A stretch of 44,389 nucleotides of DNA, from assembly GCA_028687645.1 (NCBI GenBank), contig JAQTZQ010000013.1, positions 1 to 44,389 on the forward strand. Direction: 5' to 3'. The position numbers were made by a program, and so were the translations under genes. The notes beneath the pieces are model-generated. The model was not told the DNA's origin, searched no databases, and saw nothing but the letters and a program-made list of their open reading frames with translations. Positions 1-9,651 of this stretch are shown here, in pieces. This DNA is from Rhodocyclaceae bacterium (GTDB lineage: Bacteria; Pseudomonadota; Gammaproteobacteria; Burkholderiales; Rhodocyclaceae). Numbering within the stretch: the first letter of the stretch is position 1; each line of letters starts with the position of its first letter.

Positions 1-165
1 GCTGATGGATTTTCTGGCGGCTGGGTTGGCAGATTAATTGCGGTGGAGATGGATTTTGCCCTGAACTGCCCGGTCTTGTATAAGATTCATGCGATTGCCC
101 TGTGGCGAGCAGGCGACCCGCGCGCCAGTAAGCCGGGATTTCGCGCTGCTTCTCTGCTAAAATAA
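1..165 (+). CDS. possible 3' end of an unidentified upstream gene
   Basis: Reading frame 1 stays open from the window edge to a TAA at 163-165, giving 54 residues that end in RAASLLK. I do not recognise the protein. An internal ATG occurs at codon 17. An open frame this short is weak evidence for a gene, and the only support is that it ends 38 bases before ndk on the same strand. The rest of this stretch (166-203) holds the ndk leader with its ribosome site. Confidence 0.3.
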   Translation, partial: ADGFSGGWVGRLIAVEMDFALNCPVLYKIHAIALWRAGDPRASKPGFRAASLLK

Positions 166-203
166 CCGGTTTTTCAACTAACTAGCTTTTGCGGAGCAAT
201 TAA

Positions 204-632
204 ATGGCTATCGAACTCGCCCTCTCTATCATCAAACCTGACGCTGTCGCCAAGAACGTTATTGGCAAGATTTATTCCCGTTTTGAATCCAACGGTCTGA
301 AGATTGTTGCTTCCAAAATGGTTTGGTTGTCCGAACAAGAAGCCGGCCAGTTTTACGCCGTGCACAAGGCCCGTCCTTTCTTCAAGGATCTGGTTTCCTT
401 TATGACTTCCGGTCCGGTCATGGTTCAAGTGCTCGAAGGCGAAAACGCTATCGCCAAGAACCGCGAATTGATGGGCGCCACCAACCCGAAAGAAGCTGCT
501 GCTGGCACCATCCGCGCTGATTTCGCTGAATCCATCGACGCCAACGCCGTGCACGGCTCTGACGCTCCGGAAACCGCCGCTGTTGAAGTTGCGTTCTTCT
601 TCCCGGGTCTCAACGTCTACGCAGGTCGGTAA
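204..632 (+). CDS. ndk: nucleoside diphosphate kinase
   Basis: Cytosolic enzyme that moves the gamma phosphate from ATP to other nucleoside diphosphates through a phosphohistidine, balancing the NTP and dNTP pools. The 142-residue protein has the usual family length. It starts [15 protein letters not shown], and the catalytic histidine is H117 in the NAVHGSD signature, followed by the conserved acidic/hydrophobic tail. The ATG is preceded by GGAG at 193-196 with good spacing. In many betaproteobacteria ndk directly precedes rlmN, as here. A heptad-repeat hairpin separates the two genes, so read-through into rlmN may be modulated. Confidence 0.97.
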   Translation: MAIELALSIIKPDAVAKNVIGKIYSRFESNGLKIVASKMVWLSEQEAGQFYAVHKARPFFKDLVSFMTSGPVMVQVLEGENAIAKNRELMGATNPKEAAAGTIRADFAESIDANAVHGSDAPETAAVEVAFFFPGLNVYAGR

Positions 633-635
633 TTA

Positions 636-702
636 GAAATTGGGGATTGGTGATTGGTAGAAACACGGTTTTACCAATTCCCAATTCCTATTCACCAATC
701 AC
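636..702. repeat. heptad-based imperfect palindrome between ndk and rlmN
   Basis: Head-to-tail variants of the 7-mer GATTGGT (ATTGGGG, ATTGGTG, ATTGGTA) are followed, after a short AAACACGG centre, by the opposite orientation (ACCAATT, CCAATTC, ACCAATC). The RNA could fold into a long hairpin. It begins 4 bases after the ndk stop and ends one base before the rlmN ATG, leaving no room for a Shine-Dalgarno sequence. A second member of the same family lies before hisS at 4741-4836. The element type is not identified; a REP-like or MITE-like intergenic repeat is the closest description. Confidence 0.75.
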
Positions 703-703
703 G

Positions 704-1795
704 ATGATCAATCTTCTCGATTTCGATGGCGAAAGCCTGACTGCCTGGTTTGCCGAGCAGGGCGAAAAGCCCTTCCGCGCCAAGCAGGTCTTGCGCTGGA
801 TCCATCGTTCCGGCGTGGCGGACTTCGATGCCATGACCGACATCGCCAAGAGCCTTCGTGAGAAGCTCAAGGCGAGGGCGGTCGTGGCGCCGCCGGCGAT
901 TGTCTCCGACAAGTTGTCGGATGACGGTACGCGCAAGTTTTTGATTGATGTGGGCAACAATAACGCGGTCGAAACGGTGTTTATTCCCGAAGATGATCGC
1001 GGTACGCTGTGCATTTCAACGCAGGCCGGTTGTGCGCTCGATTGCGCCTTCTGTTCAACCGGCAAGCAAGGTTTCAACCGCAACCTGACGGTGGCGGAAA
1101 TCATTGGCCAGCTCTGGCAGGCCAATCACGCACTCGGTGCGGTCCACGGCGATGAACGGGTTATTTCCAACGTCGTGATGATGGGCATGGGCGAACCGCT
1201 CGCCAATTTTGATAATACGGTTGCCGCGCTCAAATTGATGCTCGACGACAACGCTTACGGCCTCTCGCGCCGCCGTGTCACGGTATCCACCTCCGGTCTG
1301 GTGCCGGTCATGGATAGGCTGGGTGATGAATGCCCGGTGGCGCTGGCCGTTTCGCTGCACGCTCCGAACGACAGGTTGCGCGATCAACTGGTGCCGATCA
1401 ACCAGAAATATCCGTTGAAGGAACTGATGGCGGCGTGCCGGCACTATCTGGACAAAGCGCCGCGCGATTTCATTACCTTCGAGTACATCATGCTCGACGG
1501 CATCAATGATTCCGATAAACACGCCCACGAACTGTTGGCGCTGGTCAAGACAGTGCATTGCAAATTCAATTTGATTCCCTTCAATCCGTTCCCTGGCTCG
1601 CCGTTCAAGCGTTCACCGGCGGAGCGGGTGCGCCGCTTTGCTGATATTTTGATGCAGGCGGGCATTGTGACAACCACACGCAAAACGCGTGGTGACGACA
1701 TCGACGCAGCATGCGGCCAACTGGCCGGACAAGTACAGGACAAGACTCGGCGTACAGCCGGGCGAATAATCCCCATTCAGGAGACTAGACATTGA
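704..1795 (+). CDS. rlmN: 23S rRNA (adenine2503-C2)/tRNA A37 methyltransferase, radical SAM
   Basis: Dual-specificity RNA methyltransferase that methylates C2 of A2503 in 23S rRNA and A37 in some tRNAs, using a 4Fe-4S cluster and two SAM molecules. The radical-SAM motif CALDCAFC is at C110, C114 and C117. The second catalytic cysteine is C337 in the [10 protein letters not shown] signature near the C-terminus. I chose the ATG at 704 ([12 protein letters not shown], 363 residues) because the frame upstream of it is made of heptad-repeat sequence. No clear Shine-Dalgarno precedes it. The 3' end overlaps the TTG start of the next gene by four bases, indicating co-translation with pilW. Confidence 0.96.
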   Translation: MINLLDFDGESLTAWFAEQGEKPFRAKQVLRWIHRSGVADFDAMTDIAKSLREKLKARAVVAPPAIVSDKLSDDGTRKFLIDVGNNNAVETVFIPEDDRGTLCISTQAGCALDCAFCSTGKQGFNRNLTVAEIIGQLWQANHALGAVHGDERVISNVVMMGMGEPLANFDNTVAALKLMLDDNAYGLSRRRVTVSTSGLVPVMDRLGDECPVALAVSLHAPNDRLRDQLVPINQKYPLKELMAACRHYLDKAPRDFITFEYIMLDGINDSDKHAHELLALVKTVHCKFNLIPFNPFPGSPFKRSPAERVRRFADILMQAGIVTTTRKTRGDDIDAACGQLAGQVQDKTRRTAGRIIPIQETRH

Positions 1796-2595
1796 AAGCC
1801 ATGGCACTAAAGCAATTGGCGCTCGGTTTTTGCATTGCTCTGTTCGGTGTTGTTACGGTCAACGCCCAGGGTATGTACGATTTTCAGAGTGCGCCCCAGC
1901 AAACCGACAAAAGCACCGACCCGCGCAATCGGGCAAAAATTCACACTGAACTGGGCGCGCTGTATTTTCAGGATGGCAACATGCCGGTCGCCATTGAAGA
2001 GTTGCGCATCGCACTGGAAGCGGATTCCAGTTATTACCCCGCTTACAGCGTGCGTGGTTTGGTGTACGCCTATTTGAAAGAATATTCCAAGGCGGATGAG
2101 GATTTCAGGCAGGCGATGAGCTATGCGCCGGATGATGCCGACGTCAATAATAATTACGGATGGTATTTGTGCCAAACCGGCAAGGAGCGCGAGTCGATCA
2201 GCTACTTCATGACGGCGCTGAAAAATCCGCTCTACCAGACGCCGGATCGTGCCTACGCCAATGCGGGCACCTGCGCCTTGCGTGCCGGTGATCAGGATGC
2301 TGCCGAGCGCTATCTGTTGCAGGCGCTGCGTTTGTCCCGCGATGGAGCACCGCAGGCGCGTATCCAACTGGCCAAACTTTATTATCAGCGCGGTTTTCTG
2401 GAAGAGTCGCGACGCTATATCAACGAAGCCATGAGAATGATGGAGCCTCCGTCTGTTGATGCATTGTGGATCGGTTTGCGCGTCGAAAGAAAATTGGGTA
2501 ACAAGGCGGTAGAAGGGGATTACGCGGCTATTTTACGTTTGCGCTATCCCTCTTCGCCTGAGTACGCCGCTTATCTCAAAGGAAATTTTGAATGA
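1792..2595 (+). CDS. pilW: type IV pilus biogenesis TPR protein PilF/PilW
   Basis: TPR protein of the family that pilots or stabilises the PilQ secretin in the outer membrane (PilF in Pseudomonas, PilW in Neisseria). Its place between rlmN and rodZ is the conserved PilF position. The start is taken as TTG at 1792, because AGGAGA at 1779-1784 is well placed for it and far from the ATG at 1801. The 267 residues have an N-terminal export signal (hydrophobic about residues 8-24, ending VNAQG) and then tandem TPRs from about residue 45, including the pilus-family [11 protein letters not shown] motif. Odd point: homologues are usually lipoproteins, but no lipobox cysteine is present at the end of this signal. 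Confidence 0.9.
   Translation: MKAMALKQLALGFCIALFGVVTVNAQGMYDFQSAPQQTDKSTDPRNRAKIHTELGALYFQDGNMPVAIEELRIALEADSSYYPAYSVRGLVYAYLKEYSKADEDFRQAMSYAPDDADVNNNYGWYLCQTGKERESISYFMTALKNPLYQTPDRAYANAGTCALRAGDQDAAERYLLQALRLSRDGAPQARIQLAKLYYQRGFLEESRRYINEAMRMMEPPSVDALWIGLRVERKLGNKAVEGDYAAILRLRYPSSPEYAAYLKGNFE
1852..1863 (+). repeat. copy 1 of the 12-mer GTTACGGTCAAC
   Basis: Exact 12-base copy inside the pilW signal-peptide region, where it is read as Val-Thr-Val-Asn. Three further exact copies occur in this window (15674, 23227, 37760), together with several one-mismatch relatives. Function unknown. Confidence 0.6.
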
Positions 2596-3518
2596 GTCAC
2601 GCCGAGATACCCGCCTCAGGCCTTGAGTCGGTGAACGAAAAACCTGTGCTTGCCATGGCTTCGGTGGGAGAGCAGCTACGTAGTGCGCGCCAGGCGCGCA
2701 GGCTGGAAGTGGTTGATATTGCCCAAACGCTGAAGCTTGGAACACGTCAGGTCGAGGCGGTGGAAAATGAAAATTGGCATCTGTTACCCGGCCAAACTTT
2801 CATACGCGGCATTGTGAGGAATTATGCGCGTCTGCTTGGTATCGATTCTGCCCCCTTGATGACGCAACTCGACAGCATTTTGAAAAAGCCCGAAGAACCA
2901 CTTAAGGCACCTGGTGGCAAAATGGCGAATATGCCTCAGGGCTCCGGATTTGGGGCGCCGCGTCGGGATCGTCTGGTGGTCGTGTTTGGCTTGGTGCTGG
3001 TGGTTGTTGCAGCGCTTGCCTATTTTTTGCTGGCACAGAATCTCTCCTCACTACGCGAAACCGCGCAAACAGCCATTGACTCCATGGCGCAGAAAACGCC
3101 GCCTGCCACCGACTCGGCTCCGGTTGAGTTGGCTGCTGGCAAAGCTGCCGCAGTAACGGAGCCGGTATTTCCACCGGGTGAAACAGCGGAGCAAGTGAAG
3201 AACCCGCAAGCTGTCCCGCCGCCTGAGTTGTCACCAGCGATGCCGAGTCCTGTCGAACCCGTTATTGCAACGACAGCCAAGCCAGAGATGTTACGTTTTG
3301 TCGCTGACAAAGAGTCCTGGATTGAGGTCCGTGACCGAAATAGTCGCGTAGTTTTTTCTGAACGTCTAACGTCTGGTTCCGAAAAATTCGTCAATGGTGA
3401 CGGTCCGTTGTCGCTGGTCATCGGCTATTCGCCTGGCGTCAAAGTCTATTTGCGCGGTGAGGCGATTGATCTCACTCCCCACTCGCGCGGCGATGTGGCG
3501 CGGCTGGTTCTGGAATAA
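2592..3518 (+). CDS. rodZ: cytoskeletal protein RodZ
   Basis: Bitopic inner-membrane protein that links MreB filaments to the cell-wall elongation machinery and helps set rod shape. Domain order fits the family: an N-terminal Xre-like HTH (about residues 25-90, with EQLRSARQARRLEVVDIAQTLK), a basic stretch RRDR, one membrane helix (about 128-147), a Pro/Ala-rich periplasmic linker, and a C-terminal DUF4115 beta domain (about 235-308). The 308-residue length is typical. The ATG overlaps the pilW stop (ATGA), so the two are probably translationally coupled. The gene is followed three bases later by ispG, the usual neighbour. Confidence 0.93.
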   Translation: MSHAEIPASGLESVNEKPVLAMASVGEQLRSARQARRLEVVDIAQTLKLGTRQVEAVENENWHLLPGQTFIRGIVRNYARLLGIDSAPLMTQLDSILKKPEEPLKAPGGKMANMPQGSGFGAPRRDRLVVVFGLVLVVVAALAYFLLAQNLSSLRETAQTAIDSMAQKTPPATDSAPVELAAGKAAAVTEPVFPPGETAEQVKNPQAVPPPELSPAMPSPVEPVIATTAKPEMLRFVADKESWIEVRDRNSRVVFSERLTSGSEKFVNGDGPLSLVIGYSPGVKVYLRGEAIDLTPHSRGDVARLVLE

Positions 3519-3521
3519 GCG

Positions 3522-4754
3522 ATGAGCACTCGTCAACGGCGTGCGACGCGTGCCTGTCAGATCGGGCATGTTGGTATTGGCGGTGATTCGCCGGTGGTCA
3601 TTCAGTCGATGACCAATACCGATACCGCTGATTACGTCAAGACGGCGATTCAATGTGCCGAGTTGGCACGCGCCGGTTCCGAGTTGGTGCGTATCACCGT
3701 GAACACGCTGGAAGCCGCTGCCGCCGTGCCGAAAATCCGGGAGCATCTCGAGCGGATGAACTGCAACGTGCCGCTGATCGGCGATTTTCATTACAACGGT
3801 CATCGCCTGCTGACCGAGCACCCGGCTTGTGCCGAGGCGCTGGCCAAGTATCGGATCAATCCGGGCAATGTCGGTTTCGGCAAGAAGAAGGACGAGCAAT
3901 TCGCTCAGATGGTCGAACTGGCCTGCAAATACGACAAGCCGGTGCGCATTGGCGTTAATTGGGGCAGCCTCGACCAGGAATTGCTGGCAAGAATAATGGA
4001 CGAAAATTCCCGTCGACCGCAACCATTGGACGCGACCGAGATGATGCGTCACGCGATGGTCACTTCGGCGCTCGAATCTGCCGCCAAGGCGGAAGAGGTC
4101 GGTCTGGCCGGCGAGAAGATCATCCTGTCGTGCAAGGTATCGAGCGTGCAGGATCTGATCGCCATTTATCGCGAATTGTCGAAGCGCGCCGATTACGCGC
4201 TGCACCTCGGTCTGACCGAGGCGGGCATGGGTTCCAAAGGAATCGTCGCGTCGACCGCAGCACTTTCTGTTTTATTGCAGGAAGGCATCGGCGACACCAT
4301 TCGCATTTCCCTGACGCCGGAACCCGGCGGTGCGCGCACGCAGGAAGTGATCGTTGCCCAGGAAATATTGCAGACCATGGGCCTGCGCGCCTTTACGCCG
4401 ATGGTTGCGGCCTGCCCCGGTTGCGGCCGAACGACCAGCACTTTCTTCCAGGAACTGGCCGGTGAGGTGCAGGATTTCGTCCGCGCCAAAATGCCGGAAT
4501 GGAAGCTGCAATACGACGGCGCCGAAAATATGACCCTGGCGGTCATGGGCTGCATCGTCAATGGCCCGGGCGAATCGAAGCACGCCAATATCGGTATTTC
4601 CCTGCCGGGTACGGGCGAGGCGCCTTCTGCGCCGGTCTTTGAGGATGGCGAAAAAACCGTCACCCTGAAGGGCGACAATATCGCTAATGAATTCAAGCAA
4701 ATTATCGAGCGCTATGTGGCGCGCACTTATCAAAGGAAAGGAATTGGGGATTAG
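3522..4754 (+). CDS. ispG: (E)-4-hydroxy-3-methylbut-2-enyl-diphosphate synthase
   Basis: Penultimate enzyme of the MEP isoprenoid pathway. It converts MEcPP to HMBPP with a 4Fe-4S cluster and an external electron donor (flavodoxin or ferredoxin). Cluster ligands are visible: C298 and C301 in [10 protein letters not shown], and C344 in [11 protein letters not shown], with E351 in the usual fourth-ligand place. The protein has 410 residues, longer than the E. coli enzyme, as is common in betaproteobacteria. The last residues (GIGD) and the TAG stop are written in the beginning of the heptad repeat at 4741, so the repeat has replaced or extended the original C-terminus. Confidence 0.96.
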   Translation: MSTRQRRATRACQIGHVGIGGDSPVVIQSMTNTDTADYVKTAIQCAELARAGSELVRITVNTLEAAAAVPKIREHLERMNCNVPLIGDFHYNGHRLLTEHPACAEALAKYRINPGNVGFGKKKDEQFAQMVELACKYDKPVRIGVNWGSLDQELLARIMDENSRRPQPLDATEMMRHAMVTSALESAAKAEEVGLAGEKIILSCKVSSVQDLIAIYRELSKRADYALHLGLTEAGMGSKGIVASTAALSVLLQEGIGDTIRISLTPEPGGARTQEVIVAQEILQTMGLRAFTPMVAACPGCGRTTSTFFQELAGEVQDFVRAKMPEWKLQYDGAENMTLAVMGCIVNGPGESKHANIGISLPGTGEAPSAPVFEDGEKTVTLKGDNIANEFKQIIERYVARTYQRKGIGD

Positions 4755-4836
4755 GGATTAGGGATTGGTAATTGGTGATTAGTAAGACCCCGGGGTTTTA
4801 CCAATCACCAATCACCAATCACCAATCACCGATTTT
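4741..4836. repeat. heptad-repeat palindrome between ispG and hisS
   Basis: Tandem GATTAGG/GATTGGT-type heptads on the left are followed by at least four ACCAATC units on the right. The two inner arms, about 29 bases each, differ at only three positions and meet at CCCCGGGG, so a long near-perfect hairpin with almost no loop is possible. The left edge carries the ispG stop codon. The right edge reaches to within about 15 bases of the hisS ATG. Same family as the repeat at 636-702; both end with CAATCACG close to the next start codon. Confidence 0.85.
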
Positions 4837-4851
4837 CAATCACGCACCACC

Positions 4852-6141
4852 ATGACTCAAGCTCTGCAAGCCGTACGCGGGATGAACGACGTCCTGCCCG
4901 AGGAAGCGGCATTCTGGGAACTGTTCGAGGACACCATCCGTTCGTGGCTGAAGAGCTACGGTTATCGGCCGATCCGCATGCCCATCGTCGAGCCGACCCC
5001 GCTCTTCAAGCGCGCTATTGGTGAAGTGACCGATATTGTCGAAAAGGAAATGTATTCCTTCATCGATGGCCTCAATGGCGAAGCGCTGACGCTGCGTCCT
5101 GAAGGCACTGCCGGCTGCGTGCGGGCGGTGATCGAACACAATCTGGCCGCCCGTCAAACCCAACGGCTTTATTACATCGGTCAGATGTTCCGCCACGAGC
5201 GCCCGCAAAAGGGACGTTACCGCCAGTTTCATCAGGTCGGTGTCGAGTCCTTTGGCATTGCCGGGCCGGATATTGATGCTGAAATGATCCTGATGGGTGC
5301 CAGACTGTGGGCAGATTTGGGTCTGGATAGCATTGATCTACAAATCAACAGCCTCGGCCAGCCGGATGAGCGCGCCCTGCATCGTGCTGCGTTGATCACC
5401 TATTTTGAAGAAAATGCCGAATTGCTCGACGAGGAAGCCAAGCGTCGCCTGCACACCAACCCGCTGCGGATTCTTGATACCAAGAATCCGGCCATGCAGG
5501 CAATGTGCAGTGCTGCGCCGAAATTGATCGATTACCTGGGGGCTGAATCGCTGGCCCATTTTGAGGGCGTCCAACGCGTTTTGCGTGATACGGGCATCCC
5601 CTTCAAGATCAATCCAAGGCTGGTGCGTGGCCTCGATTATTACAACCTGACGGTTTTTGAGTGGGTCACCGACAAACTCGGCGCGCAGGGGACGGTTTGT
5701 GCTGGCGGTCGTTACGATGGTCTGGTTGAGCAGCTCGGTGGCAAACCAACATCAGCCTGCGGTTTTGCCATGGGGATTGAGCGCCTGATTGCCTTGATCA
5801 AGGATTCCGGCGGCGAACCGGCTGCGCCAGCGCCCGACGTGTATATCGTGCATCAGGGCGATGAGGCTTCCCGCCTTGCTTTCCGCACCGCTGAAGGCCT
5901 GCGCGACCAGGGTATTGATGTGCTCTTGCACTGCGGCGGCGGCAGTTTCAAGTCGCAGATGAAAAAAGCAGATGCTAGCCGGGCGACATTTGCCATCATT
6001 ATTGGTGATGAAGAAGCAGCAAGCGGTGAAGCCCAGCTAAAATCCTTGCGTGAAGCAGGTATTGAACAACGTAAATTAAAAGTCGATGATCTGGCCGAGG
6101 CCATCATCGGCCTAATTATTGATTCGGACGAAGAGGAATAA
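4852..6141 (+). CDS. hisS: histidyl-tRNA synthetase
   Basis: Class II aminoacyl-tRNA synthetase that charges tRNA-His. The 429 residues show the N-terminal VRGMNDVLP block, motif 2 ([16 protein letters not shown], about residues 113-128), the HisA motifs [15 protein letters not shown] and GGRYDGL, motif 3 (GFAMGIERL) and a C-terminal HGTP anticodon-binding domain (about 330-420). No Shine-Dalgarno is visible before the ATG, because the upstream region is repeat-derived followed by CACGCACCACC. The gene sits in the conserved ispG-hisS-yfgM-bamB-der order. A paralogue lacking the anticodon domain, hisZ, lies 7 kb downstream. Confidence 0.97.
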   Translation: MTQALQAVRGMNDVLPEEAAFWELFEDTIRSWLKSYGYRPIRMPIVEPTPLFKRAIGEVTDIVEKEMYSFIDGLNGEALTLRPEGTAGCVRAVIEHNLAARQTQRLYYIGQMFRHERPQKGRYRQFHQVGVESFGIAGPDIDAEMILMGARLWADLGLDSIDLQINSLGQPDERALHRAALITYFEENAELLDEEAKRRLHTNPLRILDTKNPAMQAMCSAAPKLIDYLGAESLAHFEGVQRVLRDTGIPFKINPRLVRGLDYYNLTVFEWVTDKLGAQGTVCAGGRYDGLVEQLGGKPTSACGFAMGIERLIALIKDSGGEPAAPAPDVYIVHQGDEASRLAFRTAEGLRDQGIDVLLHCGGGSFKSQMKKADASRATFAIIIGDEEAASGEAQLKSLREAGIEQRKLKVDDLAEAIIGLIIDSDEEE

Positions 6142-6146
6142 GCAGC

Positions 6147-6785
6147 ATGGCGCATTACGACCTCGAAGAACAGGAACAGATCGACTCGATCAAGACCTGG
6201 TGGAAAATGTACGGCAACCTGTTGACCGGCATCGTGACCGTGGCCTGTCTGGCGGTTATCGGCTGGCAGGGCTGGAACTGGTATCAGCGTGGCCAGTCGG
6301 CACAGGCGGCGGCGATATATGGCGTACTGGAGCAAGCGGTAGTCGCGCGTGACGCGCAAAAGATTAAAGGGGCTGCTGGCGAGTTGGCCGAGAAATTCAG
6401 CGGCACTGCATATGCCGCATTGGGTGCTTTGCAGGCCGGCAAACACTCTTTTGAAGCGGGTGATCTGAAAACCGCCAAATCGCAACTGGGTTGGGCGGCA
6501 GAGCATGGCAAGGATGAAATCAAGGATATTGCCCGGCTGCGCTTGGCCGCCGTTCTGCTTGATGAAAAATCTTACGATGAAGCGCTCAAGCAGCTTGAAG
6601 CCAGTCACGCCCCGGCCTTTGCGGCACGTTTCCAGGAATTGAAGGGCGATGTGCTGGCCGCGCAGGGCAAAAAGCCGGAAGCAATTGCGGCTTATAAGGC
6701 GGCGCAAACCAAGAGCGACGGCAAGACCGGCGTCGGCAGCGAATTGCTGCAACAGAAAATTGACAGCCTGGGTGAGGCCGCCTGA
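6147..6785 (+). CDS. yfgM: YfgM-family inner-membrane TPR protein
   Basis: Member of the YfgM (UPF0070) family, an inner-membrane protein with a periplasmic TPR domain that in E. coli associates with the SecYEG translocon and PpiD. The 212 residues begin with the family motif DLEEQEQIDSIKTWW, then one membrane helix (about 24-44), then a helical TPR-like periplasmic region rich in Ala/Lys. It lies five bases after hisS and overlaps bamB by one base, so it belongs to the same operon. This neighbourhood suggests a role in delivering outer-membrane proteins. Confidence 0.92.
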   Translation: MAHYDLEEQEQIDSIKTWWKMYGNLLTGIVTVACLAVIGWQGWNWYQRGQSAQAAAIYGVLEQAVVARDAQKIKGAAGELAEKFSGTAYAALGALQAGKHSFEAGDLKTAKSQLGWAAEHGKDEIKDIARLRLAAVLLDEKSYDEALKQLEASHAPAFAARFQELKGDVLAAQGKKPEAIAAYKAAQTKSDGKTGVGSELLQQKIDSLGEAA

Positions 6786-7945
6786 TGTCCTTGCGCCTGA
6801 TTGCTCTCTTGGCTTCAATGCCATTGTTGCTTGCAGCCTGTTCTACGCTTTCGGATGGGATGGACGCAATTAATCCATTTGCCAGCAGCGGCCCAAAAAT
6901 GGCCGCGTTAACGCCGTTGACCGCAAGCGTTGAGGTCAAGGAGCAGTGGTCGTTTAACGCCGGCAAGGCGCGGGATTACACCTTCAAGCCGGCAATCGTC
7001 GGTAACGCAGTCTTTGTTGCTGAAGCTGATGGCACTGTCAACAGGCTGGAGGATGGCAAGTCAGTCTGGAAAATCAAAGTCGGGCAGCCGATTTCGGCCG
7101 GTGTCGGGGCTGCTTCAGGTTTGGTGGTCGTCGCTACCGCCAAGGGTGAAGTGCTGGCGTTCGCAGCAGACGACGGGCAGCCCAAATGGAAGGCGCGGGT
7201 CTCCAGCGAAGTTATCGCGCCGCCAGCTGTCAGTGCTGATGGTGTCGCTGTGCGCAGTGGCGACAACCGGGTGTTTTTACTGGATTTGAACGATGGTGGT
7301 CGCAAATGGGTTTATCAGCGTGCGACACCGAGCTTGTCTTTGCGCAACACCGCGCCACCGGTTTTCGGTGATCGTTACGTTTTTGTTGGGTTCCCTGGCG
7401 GTAAACTGGTAGCGCTGGGTCTGCAAAATGGCGCACCGGTTTGGGAGGGCACTGTTGCTCTGCCTAAAGGCGCGACGGAACTTGATCGCGTCGCCGACAT
7501 TGCTTCCTTGCCGGCTTTCGACGGCTCGCAAGTCTGCGCCGTCGCTTTCCAGGGGCGTGTTGCCTGCTTTGACTTGGGGCAGGGCGGCGCAACGATCTGG
7601 GCGCGTGACATGTCATCGGCTTCCGGCCTGGCGCTGGATGGACGCTATCTGTTTGTGACCGACGAAAAGGGCGCAGTTCATGCGCTTGATCGCCAGTCCG
7701 GCAGCAGTCTGTGGAAGCAGGACAAATTGCTCAATCGCCACGTTTCTGGCCCGGCGGTACGGCGCGGCCAGGTTGCAGTGGCAGATGGCGAAGGGATCGT
7801 TCACCTGCTGTCGCGAGAAGATGGCGGCTTTTTGGCACGTCACAAAACGGATGGCACCCCCGTTCGCACCCCGGTTCAGGTTCTTGGCAATGGCTTCCTG
7901 ATCCAAACCACTGGCGGCAAAGTCAGCGCAATCGAGATTCAATGA
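6785..7945 (+). CDS. bamB: outer-membrane assembly lipoprotein BamB
   Basis: Lipoprotein subunit of the BAM complex that inserts beta-barrel proteins into the outer membrane. A lipobox signal is clear: [19 protein letters not shown], with acylated Cys19. The rest of the 386 residues is an eight-bladed PQQ-type beta-propeller, visible as recurring G-x-x-x-W and ALD-x-x-G-x-x-x-W repeats. The ATG overlaps the yfgM stop, and its own stop overlaps the der ATG, so translation is coupled on both sides. Confidence 0.95.
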   Translation: MSLRLIALLASMPLLLAACSTLSDGMDAINPFASSGPKMAALTPLTASVEVKEQWSFNAGKARDYTFKPAIVGNAVFVAEADGTVNRLEDGKSVWKIKVGQPISAGVGAASGLVVVATAKGEVLAFAADDGQPKWKARVSSEVIAPPAVSADGVAVRSGDNRVFLLDLNDGGRKWVYQRATPSLSLRNTAPPVFGDRYVFVGFPGGKLVALGLQNGAPVWEGTVALPKGATELDRVADIASLPAFDGSQVCAVAFQGRVACFDLGQGGATIWARDMSSASGLALDGRYLFVTDEKGAVHALDRQSGSSLWKQDKLLNRHVSGPAVRRGQVAVADGEGIVHLLSREDGGFLARHKTDGTPVRTPVQVLGNGFLIQTTGGKVSAIEIQ

Positions 7946-9273
7946 AACCAACGCTCGTTCTGGTTGGCCGGCCCAATGTCGGCAAATCCACCCTGTTCAA
8001 TCGTCTGACCAAATCGCGCGATGCGATTGTCGCCGACATGCCGGGTTTGACCCGTGATCGCCATTATGGTCATGGAAAAATCGGCGGCAAGCCTCATCTG
8101 GTAGTCGATACTGGCGGCTTCGAGCCGCTGGTCAAAGACGGCATCATGCACGAAATGGCGCGCCAGACGGAACAGGCGATTGCTGAAGCCGATGCGGTGA
8201 TTTTTGTCGTTGATGCGCGCGTCGGTTTGACGCCACACGATATGGAAATCGCCAATTTGCTGCGGCGCATGGCGCGGCCGGTGTTTGTTGCGGTCAACAA
8301 GTCAGAAGGCATTAATTCCGGGATCGCCGAAGCGGATTTTCACCAACTCGGTTTGGGTGAGCCAAATGCCATTTCTTCCGCCCATGGCGAAGGCGTGCGT
8401 GGTTTGGTCGAACTTGCGCTGGCCTCCTTCCCTGAGCCAGACGAAAATGAAGAGAAATCGTCAGCGATCAAGGTGGCCATTGTCGGTCGCCCGAATGTTG
8501 GCAAGTCGACAATGATCAATACGCTGCTCGGCGAAGAACGCGTCATTGCTTTCGACCAGCCGGGAACTACCCGCGATTCGATTGAAATCGATTTCGAGCG
8601 CGGTGGCAAAAAATACATTTTGGTCGACACTGCCGGGATGCGTAAACGCGGCAAGGTTTTTGAATCGATTGAGAAATTCTCAGTGGTCAAAACCCTGAAA
8701 GCGATTGAGGATTCCAACGTCGTTATTCTGATGGTCGATGCGCAGGCCGATGTTTCCGAGCAGGATGCTCACATTGCCGATTTCATCGTCCAATCCGGGC
8801 GCGCGTTGGTGGTGGCGGTCAATAAATGGGATGGTCTCGATGCCTACACCCGTGAACAGACCCGCCTGACCCTGCAACGCAAGCTCAAATTTCTCGATTT
8901 CGCGCGTTTCCATTTTGTCTCCGCCAAGGAAAACATCGGTCTTGAGTCGATTTTTAGGTCAGTCGATGCCGCTTACGCTGCCGCCATTACCAAAATGTCG
9001 ACCCCACGTCTTGCCCGCGTGCTGGCCGATGCCGTGGCCAAGCAAGCACCGTCCAAGCACGGTTTGTTCCGTCCCAAGCCGCGTTATGCGCACCAGGGAG
9101 GCTCCAATCCGCCGATTATTGTGGTCCACGGCAATGCGGTTGATAAAATAAGTGACAGCTATCGCCGTTATCTGGAACATACTTTCCGCGAAGCGTTCAA
9201 ATTGCAGGGAACGCCTTTGCGTATTCAGTTTGTCAGTGCGAAAAACCCGTTTGCTGACAAAGATAAAAAGTAA
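7942..9273 (+). CDS. der: ribosome biogenesis GTPase Der (EngA)
   Basis: Essential GTPase for 50S ribosomal subunit maturation. Two tandem G domains are present, each with the P-loop GRPNVGKST (about residues 8-16 and 182-190), DTGG/DTAG G3 motifs and NKSE/NKWD G4 motifs. A C-terminal KH-like domain (about 355-443) contains the characteristic [10 protein letters not shown] and [11 protein letters not shown] blocks. The start at 7942 ([17 protein letters not shown]) is chosen because the family begins just before the first P-loop and the ATG overlaps the bamB stop. Longer upstream extensions read bamB in the wrong frame. The protein has 443 residues, a normal length. Confidence 0.97.
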   Translation: MKPTLVLVGRPNVGKSTLFNRLTKSRDAIVADMPGLTRDRHYGHGKIGGKPHLVVDTGGFEPLVKDGIMHEMARQTEQAIAEADAVIFVVDARVGLTPHDMEIANLLRRMARPVFVAVNKSEGINSGIAEADFHQLGLGEPNAISSAHGEGVRGLVELALASFPEPDENEEKSSAIKVAIVGRPNVGKSTMINTLLGEERVIAFDQPGTTRDSIEIDFERGGKKYILVDTAGMRKRGKVFESIEKFSVVKTLKAIEDSNVVILMVDAQADVSEQDAHIADFIVQSGRALVVAVNKWDGLDAYTREQTRLTLQRKLKFLDFARFHFVSAKENIGLESIFRSVDAAYAAAITKMSTPRLARVLADAVAKQAPSKHGLFRPKPRYAHQGGSNPPIIVVHGNAVDKISDSYRRYLEHTFREAFKLQGTPLRIQFVSAKNPFADKDKK

Positions 9274-9351
9274 AAAATTAATTTTTCTCCGCGCCGAAGC
9301 ATTTTTCGGTACATTAGCTGTCTCATAACAACATACATGGAGCTCCACACC

Positions 9352-9588
9352 ATGAGCAACAAAGGGCAACTCCTACAAGACCCCTTCCTCAACGCACTTC
9401 GCCGCGAGCACGTTCCCGTTTCAATTTACCTGGTTAACGGAATCAAATTGCAGGGCCAGGTTGAGTCTTTTGATCAGTACGTCGTGCTGCTCAAAAATAC
9501 AGTCACACAAATGGTTTATAAACACGCCATTTCAACGGTGGTCCCGGCACGTCCGGTCAACCTCCAGCAAGAGCAGGCAGCGGAGTAA
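9352..9588 (+). CDS. hfq: RNA chaperone Hfq
   Basis: Hexameric Sm-like RNA-binding protein that pairs small RNAs with mRNAs. The 78-residue sequence has the Sm1 motif (about residues 8-50, [27 protein letters not shown]) and the Sm2 motif [10 protein letters not shown]. The start MSNKGQ at 9352 is supported by GGAG at 9339-9342; an in-frame ATG at 9337 overlaps that ribosome site and is unlikely. The 78-base gap after der (9274-9351) is A/T-rich and includes the self-complementary AAAAATTAATTTTT, so hfq may have its own promoter, although no convincing -35/-10 pair was found. The gene is followed by a terminator and then hflX. Confidence 0.97.
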   Translation: MSNKGQLLQDPFLNALRREHVPVSIYLVNGIKLQGQVESFDQYVVLLKNTVTQMVYKHAISTVVPARPVNLQQEQAAE

Positions 9589-9604
9589 TCATCCCTTGTC
9601 GCCA

Positions 9605-9633
9605 GGCCCGCAAATCAGGCGGGCCGTTCTTTC
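9605..9633 (+). terminator. intrinsic terminator or attenuator between hfq and hflX
   Basis: A perfect 7-bp stem (GGCCCGC at 9605-9611 with GCGGGCC at 9619-9625) and a 7-base loop are followed by the T-rich GTTCTTTCT. It sits 17 bases after the hfq stop and 19 bases before the hflX start. The T tract is interrupted, so partial read-through into hflX is likely. Confidence 0.75.
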
Positions 9634-9651
9634 TCGCCCTCGGATACCCTC

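Noticed and set aside
3366-4205. Open frame of 279 codons on the minus strand
   Set aside because: Antisense to the end of rodZ and ispG; no recognisable protein features and no ribosome site.
4741-4836. Short CRISPR array or telomere-like repeat
   Set aside because: Units are 7 bases with no spacers, and the second half is the inverted complement of the first; it is an intergenic palindrome.
5853-6824. Open frame of 323 codons on the minus strand
   Set aside because: Antisense to hisS and yfgM, both certain; composition is typical of a shadow frame.
7711-7941. Upstream extension of the der reading frame
   Set aside because: It reads the bamB coding region in another frame. Der proteins start just before the first P-loop, at 7942.
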